Below, piece by piece: positions 37,544-45,392 of a DNA stretch of 54,224 nucleotides. The notes under the pieces were generated by a model. The model saw nothing but the letters and a program-made list of their open reading frames with translations. It did not search any database and had not been told where the DNA came from. Origin of the DNA: Bacteroidaceae bacterium (GTDB taxonomy: Bacteria; Bacteroidota; Bacteroidia; Bacteroidales; Bacteroidaceae); assembly GCA_017649485.1 (NCBI GenBank), contig JAGCGS010000012.1, positions 1 through 54,224 of the forward strand, read 5' to 3'. The stretch's first letter is position 1. Each line of letters starts with the position of its first letter. Both the position numbers and the translations under genes were made by a program.

Positions 37544-38608
37544 TCAAAGCTTATTGTAAACCTCGTCGTCCACAGGCTCCAGCCATTCGTTGCTGGCACC
37601 ATCCTCTACATCCTTATGATAGGTTAGGTGCTGGAACCAGGAGTCTTTTGCTGCGCCATGCCAGTGCTTCACTTCTGCAGGTATGTTAATGATGGTTCCA
37701 GGAGTCATCTCGATAGGAGCCTTACCCCATTCCTGGTACCAACCACGACCACTGACACAAATAAGCACTTGTACCTGCTTGTGGTGAATATGCCAAAAGT
37801 TGCGACAACCAGGTTCAAAGGAAACATTGTACATGCCACCACCTAAATCAACCAGATAGCTGTTGCCTGTAAAGTACTGAGCCAAAGGATTAATGTCGCC
37901 CTTTTCAAAAGTTAGTGGAATGTCATTAGTCACAGGCTCACCGTAAAGTGCCGCCACAGCCTGCAGAGCCCTAAAGGTGGTGGCATTGTCGCCAAGATCA
38001 CTTAGTGTCAGCACAAAGGCATGCATCTCTTCCTTGCTCATGCCCTTCTGTTGCGCTCCCATCAGGTGGGCACTCAGCTGAGCTCCCAATCCTTCTATGC
38101 TGGCAAGCCCACTGATAGTCACCAGTTCGCGCTCCTTGTGTGTCAGCAAGTCATTGGCAAAGATATCCCCAAAGAGATGCGCCTTGAGGTAATAGTCAAT
38201 GGTGGGAGAGAACTTATTGGTGTAAGGTCCGAACAATGAGGCCTGCACTTCTGTCCCTTCTTTCAGTGCGTCATAATCCTGTGGCAGAGGCGAAGGCAAT
38301 CGCCCTTCCTCACAAGTCTTGCCCTTGGCTTGACGGTCGGCTATCACGCTTTGTAAGGCACTCAGTCCGTTCAATGCCTTGGGGAACCCCATATAGGCAT
38401 AGAGGTGGCAGCATACTTCCTTGAGCTCGTTCTGGGTGAACCCTTCATTGAAGGCTTTGTCAAACGACTGTTCCAGTTTGTTGATTTCCCCTTTTGCCAC
38501 CTGAGACGAGATGGCTACCAGGCTTTGCTGACGGGCTGTCAGCACGTTCTGTGCGTTAGCTCCCATTGCCAGTGCTAAGGCAGCAGTTATTGCGGTTGCT
38601 TTCATCAT
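37544..38608 (-). CDS. Exported carboxymuconolactone decarboxylase-like/cupin fusion
   Basis: A 354-residue protein with a cleavable signal (AMGANAQ near residue 20). Two CMD/AhpD-like helical repeats follow: the first around LKEVCCHLYAYMGFPKALNG, the second around HKERELVTISGLASIEGLG. A cupin ends the protein with HIHHKQVQVLICVSGRGWYQEWG and the His in VKHWHGA as likely metal ligands. Such fusions are common in Bacteroidales and are given only general names. The second CMD repeat has no CxxC pair, so peroxiredoxin-linked disulfide chemistry as in AhpD is doubtful. Single gene, divergent from the SGNH hydrolase. Confidence 0.82.
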   Translation of the reverse strand: MMKATAITAALALAMGANAQNVLTARQQSLVAISSQVAKGEINKLEQSFDKAFNEGFTQNELKEVCCHLYAYMGFPKALNGLSALQSVIADRQAKGKTCEEGRLPSPLPQDYDALKEGTEVQASLFGPYTNKFSPTIDYYLKAHLFGDIFANDLLTHKERELVTISGLASIEGLGAQLSAHLMGAQQKGMSKEEMHAFVLTLSDLGDNATTFRALQAVAALYGEPVTNDIPLTFEKGDINPLAQYFTGNSYLVDLGGGMYNVSFEPGCRNFWHIHHKQVQVLICVSGRGWYQEWGKAPIEMTPGTIINIPAEVKHWHGAAKDSWFQHLTYHKDVEDGASNEWLEPVDDEVYNKL

Positions 38609-38637
38609 AATTATAAAGTTTGTTACTCAATTTTCTG

Positions 38638-38645
38638 CAAATATA
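38638..38645 (-). promoter_or_regulatory. -7 promoter box of the CMD-cupin gene
   Basis: Minus-strand TATATTTG, exact TAnnTTTG, about 30 bases before the ATG. Confidence 0.5.
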
Positions 38646-38720
38646 ATGTTTTTGTCAAACATATTTATCATCGTTTGTCTAAAAACGAAAAATTATCTAC
38701 TGAAAGCGAAACCCATTTTA

Positions 38721-38752
38721 TTTGTCAATCTATAAAAAAGATGCTATCTTTG
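38721..38752 (+). promoter_or_regulatory. Promoter of the SGNH hydrolase gene
   Basis: TTTG (38721-38724), 20 bases, TATCTTTG (38745-38752): a full consensus promoter. It rules out the in-frame ATG at 38722 as the start. Confidence 0.75.
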
Positions 38753-38781
38753 CCAGTGGATATTATATTGAAAACAGTATT

Positions 38782-39603
38782 ATGCGTATCAAGTCGGTAG
38801 CCATATTATGTTGCCTGATGCTTTGCCTTGCGATGGAACTTTTTGCACAGGTTCCCACGCATCCTTGGCAGGGTGCCAGAGTGGGTTTCTTGGGCGATTC
38901 CATTTGGGATCCCCATGCTTATACTGAAGTGAAGAAATCATGGAGTTTCCTCAGCGACTGGTTGGGCATCACTCCTTATGTCTATGCCGTCAGTGGCAAC
39001 CAGTGGATCCATATCCGTCATCAGGCAGAGCAGTTGCAGGCAGAGCATGGTGATGAGGTGGATGCCATCATAGTCTTTGTTGGTACCAACGATTTCCTGG
39101 CTGGTGTACCCATTGGCAACTGGTGGACGGAGAAGACTGAGGAAGTCATGCAGGCAGTGGGGCATCCTAAAGCCCCTGTTAACCGAGTCAAGCGTACCAT
39201 GGAGATGACAGATGATACCTATAAAGGACGAATCAACCAGGCAGTGAGTTTGTTGAAGAGTATGTATCCCACGAAGCAGATTGTGCTGCTGACTCCTTTG
39301 CATCGCGGACTTGCCAATTTTGGCGACCGCAACCTGCAACCAGATGAGAGCTATCAGAACAGTGCTGGTGAATATGTCAATGCTTATATCCAGGCTACTT
39401 TGGATGCGGCTGATGTTTGGGGCATTCCTGTTATCAACCTCAGTGCCCTTTCCGGTCTGAATCCCATGGTTGAGCAGCAGGTGCCATATTTTATCAATGC
39501 CGACACTGACCGCCTTCATCCCAACACCGCTGGTCACCAGCGCATGGCTGCCACCCTCTATTATCAGCTGATGTCCTTACCTGTTCACTTCGATAAACCG
39601 TAA
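38782..39603 (+). CDS. Secreted SGNH/GDSL-family hydrolase
   Basis: A 273-residue exported esterase/lipase-like protein (signal peptide up to ELFAQ). SGNH blocks in order: GFLGDSIWD (nucleophile Ser near 40), the Gly block VSGNQW, the Asn block VFVGTNDF and the Asp-His pair in DRLHPNTAGH (about 243-252). Likely a carbohydrate esterase (for example an acetyl esterase), but the substrate is not readable. I chose the ATG at 38782 since it follows the promoter by 30 bases and gives a proper signal peptide. Confidence 0.83.
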   Translation: MRIKSVAILCCLMLCLAMELFAQVPTHPWQGARVGFLGDSIWDPHAYTEVKKSWSFLSDWLGITPYVYAVSGNQWIHIRHQAEQLQAEHGDEVDAIIVFVGTNDFLAGVPIGNWWTEKTEEVMQAVGHPKAPVNRVKRTMEMTDDTYKGRINQAVSLLKSMYPTKQIVLLTPLHRGLANFGDRNLQPDESYQNSAGEYVNAYIQATLDAADVWGIPVINLSALSGLNPMVEQQVPYFINADTDRLHPNTAGHQRMAATLYYQLMSLPVHFDKP

Positions 39604-39648
39604 CTGCTTGTCCTATACTGTTCAAGTAGCAAACTCATTCAGGCGTTT

Positions 39649-39816
39649 TTAAGTTAAGGTGTAAAGCAAAGCTTTTACACCTTGATTCATTATAGTATCT
39701 ACAGGTGGATAGGTTCGTGACCCGTACACGAGGTTGTTCCCTATGGCAGTCAGTACTGCTGTCAGTATCGAGATGGTGAACCGCATCACCATCTTCCAGA
39801 TTTCTGTGTTCTTCAT
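39649..39816 (-). CDS. Small protein resembling the Bacteroidales 'smalltalk' family (55 residues)
   Basis: A 55-codon frame that starts MKNTEIWKMVMRFTISILTA and goes on VLTAIGNNL. This short hydrophobic plan (charged start, W-K, one helix ending in a LTAIG pattern) fits my memory of the 'smalltalk protein' family, short Bacteroidales proteins of unknown function often found beside a HU-like protein and an amidase. Neither partner is here. The part after residue 30 looks unrelated, and its end is encoded by a hairpin (39656-39683), so the C-terminus may be altered. One membrane-spanning helix is likely. The frame is too short for most gene callers. Confidence 0.6.
   Translation of the reverse strand: MKNTEIWKMVMRFTISILTAVLTAIGNNLVYGSRTYPPVDTIMNQGVKALLYTLT
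39656..39683. repeat. Perfect hairpin at the end of the small gene
   Basis: AAGGTGTAAA (39656-39665) and TTTACACCTT (39674-39683) form a perfect 10-base stem. No T run follows on either strand, so it is a doubtful terminator for the SGNH gene. Confidence 0.5.
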
Positions 39817-39854
39817 ACTCTTAGTCTTGGTTTTAAAAGGGTTTATTGTTTATT

Positions 39855-39892
39855 GACGATTGACCATTTACCATTTACAATTGACGATTGAC
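39855..39892. repeat. Heptamer repeat upstream of the small gene
   Basis: GACGATT, GACCATT, TACCATT, TACAATT, GACGATT and a partial GAC: more than five 7-base units of the same family as at 13816 and 28624, here outside any gene. Confidence 0.8.
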
Positions 39893-39966
39893 TTTTCTTT
39901 GTCCGTTTAGACGATTTAGTTCTTTTGGAAGGATTTCCCGATGCTGTTCGGTCGATTTCCCCGTTC

Positions 39967-40013
39967 GGTTGGATTTGCAATCCGACCATATCGAGTATGA
40001 GGATTTTTAATCC
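39967..40013. repeat. REP-like palindrome pair
   Basis: GGTTGGATT/AATCCGACC (39967-39987, 3-base loop, one G-T pair) and GGATT/AATCC (40001-40013, 3-base loop) lie 13 bases apart. The GGATTnnnAATCC core resembles palindromes linked to REP-associated transposases in Bacteroidetes, from memory. The rest of 39817-40220 holds the heptamer array and AT-rich sequence; a 129-codon open frame there is made of these repeats and I do not call it a gene. Confidence 0.5.
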
Positions 40014-40220
40014 GATAATATTATATTTATTGTACTGATTTTGTTGACTTATCTCTCTAAGCCTGTTGATTGCTTTCCTACTTTTGTTGCCCCTTTTCCC
40101 GGGAAAGACGTTGGCATATTGTTGCATTGAATTAATGTTTTTTAAGATAATAATATGATGGAGGAATGCAGAAATAGCTTTCTTTGCAGCGTTATATATA
40201 AAAACAAAAGGTAGATAGAT

Positions 40221-40793
40221 ATGAAAAAACAAATTTGGGTATGGGTTGCCATCTGCCTGACGATGGCATTCAGTAGCACTAATGTCATGGCACAGAAACG
40301 TGGTGCCAATATGCGTATGGAGATTGTGGAAGTGGATGAAGACGACAATGATTTCTCTGTCTTCACCTATCCGGATGAGAACGGCAGCAAGTGCTTTTAC
40401 ATGAGTATGGGTAGGGAGTATAAGATTTCTGAGCTTATTTTAGATTCTCCCGAAGGCTCTGCTGTGTTATCTGGACTCAGGGAAACTTGCCTTGTGCTTG
40501 GCGAAACCTTTGATGAGGCATACGACAAACTTGATGAAATCCTCAAACTGTATGACGAGGAGGTGGGAACTGTAGTAGAGTTTCCTTGCCGACTTTCCAC
40601 TGGTTCCGAAGTTTTAGGCGAACCCAGCACAGCCTATTGCATGGTTACCAAAAAGACTTTAGGTGGCAAACGCCTGTCTTTTACCTTTAGGAGTGGTAAT
40701 CGGCAAGCACAAGCAAACCTCTCCAAATCTGTTGTCAAGGAACTTCGCATGGGCATGAAGTTTGACAAGAAACTACATAAGAACAGGTACTAA
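40221..40793 (+). CDS. Small exported protein of unknown function
   Basis: A 190-residue protein with a good signal peptide (MKKQIWVWVAICLTMAFSS, cut near VMAQ). The mature part starts with an acidic stretch (VEVDEDDND) and shows mixed alpha/beta structure with two or three cysteines and a basic C-terminus. I do not recognise a family. No operon partner; it ends at a very strong hairpin. Confidence 0.7.
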   Translation: MKKQIWVWVAICLTMAFSSTNVMAQKRGANMRMEIVEVDEDDNDFSVFTYPDENGSKCFYMSMGREYKISELILDSPEGSAVLSGLRETCLVLGETFDEAYDKLDEILKLYDEEVGTVVEFPCRLSTGSEVLGEPSTAYCMVTKKTLGGKRLSFTFRSGNRQAQANLSKSVVKELRMGMKFDKKLHKNRY

Positions 40794-40796
40794 AAT

Positions 40797-40834
40797 AACT
40801 TAGGGGGCAATGTAAAAGCATTGCCCCCTAAGTT
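40797..40834. terminator. Perfect 16-base-pair bidirectional terminator
   Basis: AACTTAGGGGGCAATG (40797-40812) pairs without mismatch with CATTGCCCCCTAAGTT (40819-40834) across a 6-base loop. It separates the convergent small exported protein and GH3 genes. Confidence 0.85.
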
Positions 40835-40852
40835 TATATCCATGGGATAGGA

Positions 40853-42859
40853 TCAGTAGCTTAAGCCAAAGCCAAATTCGAATGACTTGTTGGGGGCATC
40901 GAAAGGAACATCTTCCAGCTGTGCCTCAACATCTTTCATGGTGGCGGGTATCTCAAATGGGAGCTTGCCCACTGGGTTGAACTTGCCAAATACCACATCG
41001 AGCAGGGCATTGTCGAGGCAGTCGAAGGTGAGGAAGCAACCCTTGACAACCTTCTTCAGGTCTTGTGGCAGCACGATGCTGGTGCCACTGGGGTTAAATG
41101 CCACCACCACTGGCTTGCCTGTAGCTGAGAGCTTCTTAACATTGTTCCAGATGGAAGCTGGTATCTCAATGTTCACAGGTTTGGCAGCCTCGATGGCACG
41201 CTGACGCTGCATGGCTGCACGCTGGGCAGGAGTCATGTTGCCACCACCGAAACCAAAGCCAGCTTGGCGAGGCTCAGTAACACCTGTACGTACAATGATG
41301 AGGTCGGCTTGTGCTGGCTTGTCAACCAAAGTGCCATAGTTCTTGGCAATATCTTTCTCAATACCCTCTACATAGATTTTGATGCCTTGCTTAGCAGGCA
41401 GTGTCTTGCCCTCGTTCACTAAGAGGATGTTGGACTCCAACTGTGCTTCGAAAGCGTTCTTCTGCAAGTCCTCACGCTGGCAAACCTTGGCAGCATTGTC
41501 AGGATCTACATAAGGATTCTCAAATAAGCCGAGGATGAAGTGCCATTGCAGGATGCGCTTAGCTGCCTGGTTGACACGCTCTTCGGTTACTCTACCTTCC
41601 TTAACAAGCTCTACCACGAGGCTGGTTTCTGTCTCGCTACCCATCTGGTCAACACCCGCGTTGATAACCATAGCCATGTTGTCCTTCAGGGTGGTCTTGC
41701 CTGCCAAACGAGGATTCAGTGGACCTGTACGGGCAACCACTCCCCAGTCGGTACAGATGGCACCCTTGAAGCCCAGCTGGTCGTAAAGCACCTTGGTACT
41801 CCAGTAAGGAGAGTAATTCACATTCAAGGTGTCAACGTATGTGCCGCTATAGTAGCCCATTATGGCCAATGCGCCTTTCTCGATGCCGCGTCTGAAGGGC
41901 TTGAGGTGGTATTCCACATTGTTGCCAGGATAAACGGTGAAGTCGCCCTTGCCACCCTGATGAGGGTTGGCACCCGGCCAGTGCTTGAGGTGTACCAACA
42001 CCTTGTTGGGACCTACATTTTCGCCTTGTGCGCCATCCATGAAGGCTTCCATCATCTCGATGGTGAGGTCGGCATCCTCAGAGAAGCAACCCATGTTGCG
42101 GCTCCAGCGAGGTTCTGTAATGACGTCAATCTGAGGACCTAAGATCATGTGCAGACCCACAGCGCGGTATTCTTCCGCAACAGCCTCACCGAACTTCTTA
42201 ACAAGTTCGGCATTTCGGGAAGCAGTGATACCAATCTGACCTTCCTTGCTTGGCCACTGGCTGAAATACTGCTTTCCACTGACATGTGCGCCCAAAGTTG
42301 CACCATGACGTGGGTCGGTTGAGAACATGATAGGAATACCCAGGCGAGATGCCTCTGCATATTCTTGCAAACTGTTGCTCCACTTGGCAAAGAGGGTAGG
42401 CTCAGCGATACCGTTGTTGAGGATGTTGCGGAAGTTACGCTCCTCAATAAAGGTCTTCACATCGGCACCAGCTCTCATCTGGCCTTGTCCCATCGCGCCA
42501 CCATTGTTGCCACCAGGGCCTATAGGTCCTGCGTATGCTTCCTGGCTCAGCTCGGCTTTAGCGTCATAGAGCACTTTACCATCGGCCGGCACGGCGATGT
42601 TGGGATGGAACATCAAGCCAACCTTTTCCTCCAGTGTCATCAGGCTTACCAAATTGTCGATACGATCCTGCATTGGCAAACGCCAGTCTTCATAAGCATC
42701 CAGTTCGCCATTCTTGTTCAAGTCCTTGAACTGGTAACCTTTCACAGTGATAATCTGTGCTTTCCTTGCACCCAATTCGGGCTGTTCAAATTTTTGTTCC
42801 TCTGTGCAACTTGCCAGAGTCAACGCCAGCACGCAGCCAGCCATCATCCATTGCTTCAT
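40853..42859 (-). CDS. GH3-family beta-glycosidase (lipoprotein)
   Basis: A 668-residue exported glycosidase with a lipobox (ALTLASC near residue 18). The barrel domain has IPIMFSTDPRHGA and the nucleophile Asp in GAICTDWGVV (near 370); the second alpha/beta domain carries VVFGKFNPVGKLPFEIP; the fibronectin-like third domain of many GH3 enzymes is missing or very short. Probable beta-glucosidase or beta-xylosidase. A stretch rich in Gly and Gln after residue 575 (FGFGGGNMTPAQRAAMQRQR) is an unusual insertion. I chose the ATG at 42859 because it gives a clean lipoprotein signal; 42889 is possible. Confidence 0.87.
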   Translation of the reverse strand: MKQWMMAGCVLALTLASCTEEQKFEQPELGARKAQIITVKGYQFKDLNKNGELDAYEDWRLPMQDRIDNLVSLMTLEEKVGLMFHPNIAVPADGKVLYDAKAELSQEAYAGPIGPGGNNGGAMGQGQMRAGADVKTFIEERNFRNILNNGIAEPTLFAKWSNSLQEYAEASRLGIPIMFSTDPRHGATLGAHVSGKQYFSQWPSKEGQIGITASRNAELVKKFGEAVAEEYRAVGLHMILGPQIDVITEPRWSRNMGCFSEDADLTIEMMEAFMDGAQGENVGPNKVLVHLKHWPGANPHQGGKGDFTVYPGNNVEYHLKPFRRGIEKGALAIMGYYSGTYVDTLNVNYSPYWSTKVLYDQLGFKGAICTDWGVVARTGPLNPRLAGKTTLKDNMAMVINAGVDQMGSETETSLVVELVKEGRVTEERVNQAAKRILQWHFILGLFENPYVDPDNAAKVCQREDLQKNAFEAQLESNILLVNEGKTLPAKQGIKIYVEGIEKDIAKNYGTLVDKPAQADLIIVRTGVTEPRQAGFGFGGGNMTPAQRAAMQRQRAIEAAKPVNIEIPASIWNNVKKLSATGKPVVVAFNPSGTSIVLPQDLKKVVKGCFLTFDCLDNALLDVVFGKFNPVGKLPFEIPATMKDVEAQLEDVPFDAPNKSFEFGFGLSY

Positions 42860-42893
42860 TAGAATAATCGTATTATTGTTAGTATTCAATCCA

Positions 42894-42901
42894 CAAAGAT
42901 A
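42894..42901 (-). promoter_or_regulatory. -7 promoter box of the GH3 gene
   Basis: Minus-strand TATCTTTG, exact match, about 35 bases before the chosen start. Confidence 0.55.
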
Positions 42902-42944
42902 ATAAAAAGGTTTGACATGTTGGTGCTGGCTACAGGCAAAAATG

Positions 42945-43232
42945 TTACTTCACCTTCAGATAAGTTTTCAGATTGTTGACATACTGGTCGAATGCCTCTA
43001 CACCCTTTTGCGTGACGCGGCATGAAGTGCAGGGACGCTTTCCCACAAATTTCTTCTCCACTTCAATATAGTTAGCGGCAGAGAGCTTGTCAATCTGCAC
43101 ACTCAGGTTGCCTGCCGTTGCCCCTGTCTGCTCCTTGATATACACAAAGTCAGCTTCTTCCACGCTGATTAGCAGCGACATGACGGCCAATCTGAGCTCT
43201 GAGTGCAATAAGGGGTCTAACGGCTTAAACAT
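42945..43232 (-). CDS. Winged-helix transcriptional regulator (HTH_34-like)
   Basis: A 95-residue DNA-binding protein: LDPLLHSELRLAVMSLL, then a helix-turn-helix with recognition helix TAGNLSVQIDKL and the wing KFVGKRPCTSCRVTQKG. It fits the small MarR/ArsR-like winged-helix group usually found beside membrane protein genes. A CTSC pair in the wing could bind metal or act as a redox sensor; that is only a suggestion. It overlaps the upstream membrane protein gene by 8 bases and ends the four-gene operon. Confidence 0.83.
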   Translation of the reverse strand: MFKPLDPLLHSELRLAVMSLLISVEEADFVYIKEQTGATAGNLSVQIDKLSAANYIEVEKKFVGKRPCTSCRVTQKGVEAFDQYVNNLKTYLKVK

Positions 43233-43842
43233 AATTCTTCCTCCTGTTAATCATGATGCCTGGTATGACCAAGCTTATCAAACTAACGCCCGCCATAACC
43301 AGCATCTCGTTGGGGCCTTGCAGCAGGATGGCAGAAGCAGCACCTGCCAAGCCTCCAATGATGCCTCCAGCAGTGATCCATCCATTCTTCAGTAGCATGC
43401 CTGTAATGGTGGTGCACAAGCCCAACAGCAGGATGATGATGGAGGTAATGCCAAATCCCAAGGCAAATTTGCCAAAGAGTAATGGAGCTACCAAGAACAT
43501 CAACACTGGGAATGCACTGGCGAAGACACCGAAAGCAAACCAAATGTTGCTCATCATTTGGGTGATGATTGTCTTAGGGATATGCGTTTTTTTCTCTTTT
43601 TTACCTTGCCAGATCATGAGCATCCATCCTATGAATCCCATAGCAAACCACAGGAAGCCCCACATACCACTGCCTGTTGTACTCCACATATACCACACAA
43701 TGAGTGCGGTAACTACAACCATAGCACCCCAGATAATTAAAGGGATACCAGCATTTTTAAGTGTGTCTTTCCGACTTTGTTCTATTTGTCTTTTGATGAT
43801 TTCCAAACTGCGTTCGGCAGTCAGTTCGTTATTGTTTTCCAT
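43225..43842 (-). CDS. Six-helix membrane protein of unknown function
   Basis: A 205-residue protein with a soluble, charged start (about 35 residues) and some six hydrophobic segments (IIWGAMVVVTALIVWYMW; WFAMGFIGWMLMIW; FGVFASAFPVLMFLV; ITSIIILLLGLCTTITGML; two more). Family not recognised. It is tightly linked to the regulator gene by an 8-base overlap, a layout in which the regulator often controls the operon. ATGs at 43848 and 43878 are alternative starts. Confidence 0.7.
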   Translation of the reverse strand: MENNNELTAERSLEIIKRQIEQSRKDTLKNAGIPLIIWGAMVVVTALIVWYMWSTTGSGMWGFLWFAMGFIGWMLMIWQGKKEKKTHIPKTIITQMMSNIWFAFGVFASAFPVLMFLVAPLLFGKFALGFGITSIIILLLGLCTTITGMLLKNGWITAGGIIGGLAGAASAILLQGPNEMLVMAGVSLISLVIPGIMINRRKNYV

Positions 43843-43884
43843 AATCATATTATTTTTGTCTTCAATATAATGCCTCAAATTTAG

Positions 43885-44727
43885 CTATTTTTTCCTTTTT
43901 TCTAAATAGAAGGCGATAGCAATAGCAGGTAAGGCGCAGATTACAAAGGAAAGAGGAGTCTTGTAAGGACTGTCTGTCATCATGTTGTAAATAGAAGGAA
44001 ATACAGCACAGATGCCATACATAGATCCGTAGTAGAGTGCTGCAAACACAGTTTTCTTCTCTTCCCGTTTACCGAGGTACCAGTAGGTGATTGCAAAGCA
44101 TATAGCTCCAGTCACTCCCAGTGTGATGTAAGACTGAATGTTGGAAGCCTGTCCTGTTACGTCAACTTTCTGTATGGCAGCTATGATGATGCCACCCAAC
44201 GAATAGCCCACCACACAGATTATCGTAGCAATCAATGCTTTTTTTGTCTTTTCTGCCATCGCCTTTTTCTGTTTGTCAATTCCTGCCACCAGCCAAGCAA
44301 AAATAAAGGTCTGAACAATAATCTCGGGGGCTCCCTTTAGATGAACCATCCAGGGCGTCTGTGTATAGATCATACCCTCGATTGAGGATGGTGCAGGTCC
44401 AGGGGTATTGATAATTCCAAACACAAATATCAGTGCATAAAGCTTGAGAAAACCCCATTTCTCAGTCCTAATAAAGTCCCTGAGGAGCAGCAGCACGCAT
44501 CCGAAAATCACTCCCCTTACCACCTGAAACAGCGGTCCTATCAGTGTTCTCGTAGATTCAACTGGTTGCATATAATACGCCATGCATCCCTCATTGAACA
44601 GTTCCTTATAATTAAATAAGGCGGAGAAAATGATGCCACAAACTATATAGGTGAGCACATGAAAGACTGTTACTTTCGTGACATACTGCCAGGGAGCAAT
44701 GAATTTTATGTCAGAACCTACATTCAT
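43885..44727 (-). CDS. Eight-helix membrane protein of unknown function
   Basis: A 280-residue integral membrane protein with about eight hydrophobic segments, the first near residue 20 and the last near 260-275, and a basic end (LEKRKK). Conserved-looking polar spots include a Pro-rich loop (NTPGPAPSS) between the third and fourth segments. I do not recognise the family. It starts directly next to the stop of the DUF2141 gene (44728) and is followed by the six-helix protein and the regulator. Confidence 0.7.
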   Translation of the reverse strand: MNVGSDIKFIAPWQYVTKVTVFHVLTYIVCGIIFSALFNYKELFNEGCMAYYMQPVESTRTLIGPLFQVVRGVIFGCVLLLLRDFIRTEKWGFLKLYALIFVFGIINTPGPAPSSIEGMIYTQTPWMVHLKGAPEIIVQTFIFAWLVAGIDKQKKAMAEKTKKALIATIICVVGYSLGGIIIAAIQKVDVTGQASNIQSYITLGVTGAICFAITYWYLGKREEKKTVFAALYYGSMYGICAVFPSIYNMMTDSPYKTPLSFVICALPAIAIAFYLEKRKK

Positions 44728-45135
44728 TTATAGTCCCCCGAACATTTTCTGAATATCCATCAGGGTAATTTCCACTGTAGGATTATCTGCTGTGATGGTC
44801 ACCTTTTTCGCTGCACAAGGCTCAGTAGGCATGCCGTTTGGATTGATAAACAACTTTCCGTCGCCGTCCAAGTCCTGGAAAACATTCAGGTCGGTCTTCC
44901 ATTCGTCGGGCACACCCTGTATTACAAATACCAATTCACCAGTTTCTGTCACCTCTTTGATGCCGGCAAACACTTTCTGTGGCTCATTCAGGTCGCCCAA
45001 TGCAATCATCACCTTGCCTTTTGCCTCCTCTATGCCTTTCACGTGCAACTCAACGTCAACCCGCTGGGCATAAATACTGGCTGCTGATAATAACAGCATA
45101 GAAACCAGTGTAATAATCGTTCTTTTAGCTCTCAT
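44728..45135 (-). CDS. DUF2141 secreted protein
   Basis: A 135-residue exported protein (signal peptide cut near SIYAQ) of the DUF2141 beta-sandwich type: VDVELHVKGIEEAKGKVMIAL near the start, then the characteristic VFQDLDGDGKL segment. Its role is unknown. First gene of a leftward operon with two membrane proteins and a winged-helix regulator. Confidence 0.8.
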   Translation of the reverse strand: MRAKRTIITLVSMLLLSAASIYAQRVDVELHVKGIEEAKGKVMIALGDLNEPQKVFAGIKEVTETGELVFVIQGVPDEWKTDLNVFQDLDGDGKLFINPNGMPTEPCAAKKVTITADNPTVEITLMDIQKMFGGL

Positions 45136-45197
45136 TTTAGTCTCTTTTTTAAGTTAAACATTCCGTTGATAATAGTTAGTTGAATCGATCCACGATG

Positions 45198-45229
45198 CAA
45201 ATATAGATAAGTTTATAAAATAAACCAAA
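45198..45229 (-). promoter_or_regulatory. Promoter of the DUF2141 operon
   Basis: On the minus strand TTTG (45226-45229), 20 bases, TATATTTG (45198-45205): a full consensus pair, with a leader of about 60 bases. Confidence 0.7.
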
Positions 45230-45348
45230 TTATTATGCAAATTTCTCCTAACTTTTTTGATTACCTTATATAATTAAGAGTAGGAGAGGGATTGTTTATT
45301 ATTTCCAAAATTTCCGCTAAAAGTTATGGTAATACAAAAAAAATGCAG

Positions 45349-45356
45349 TACATTTG
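45349..45356 (+). promoter_or_regulatory. -7 promoter box of putA
   Basis: TACATTTG, an exact match, ends 36 bases before the putA ATG at 45393. A TTG that could be read as an upstream in-frame start (45354) is part of this box and so cannot be the start. Confidence 0.6.
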
Positions 45357-45392
45357 AAGCATAGAAACGATAATGAACCAAACTTTAGATCT

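Noticed and set aside
39843-40232. A 129-codon minus-strand frame
   Set aside because: It consists of the heptamer array, the REP-like palindromes and AT-rich sequence, and overlaps the start of the exported protein gene at 40221. No domain is visible.
45354-45392. TTG start for putA
   Set aside because: This TTG is the end of the promoter box TACATTTG, so it would not be in the message.
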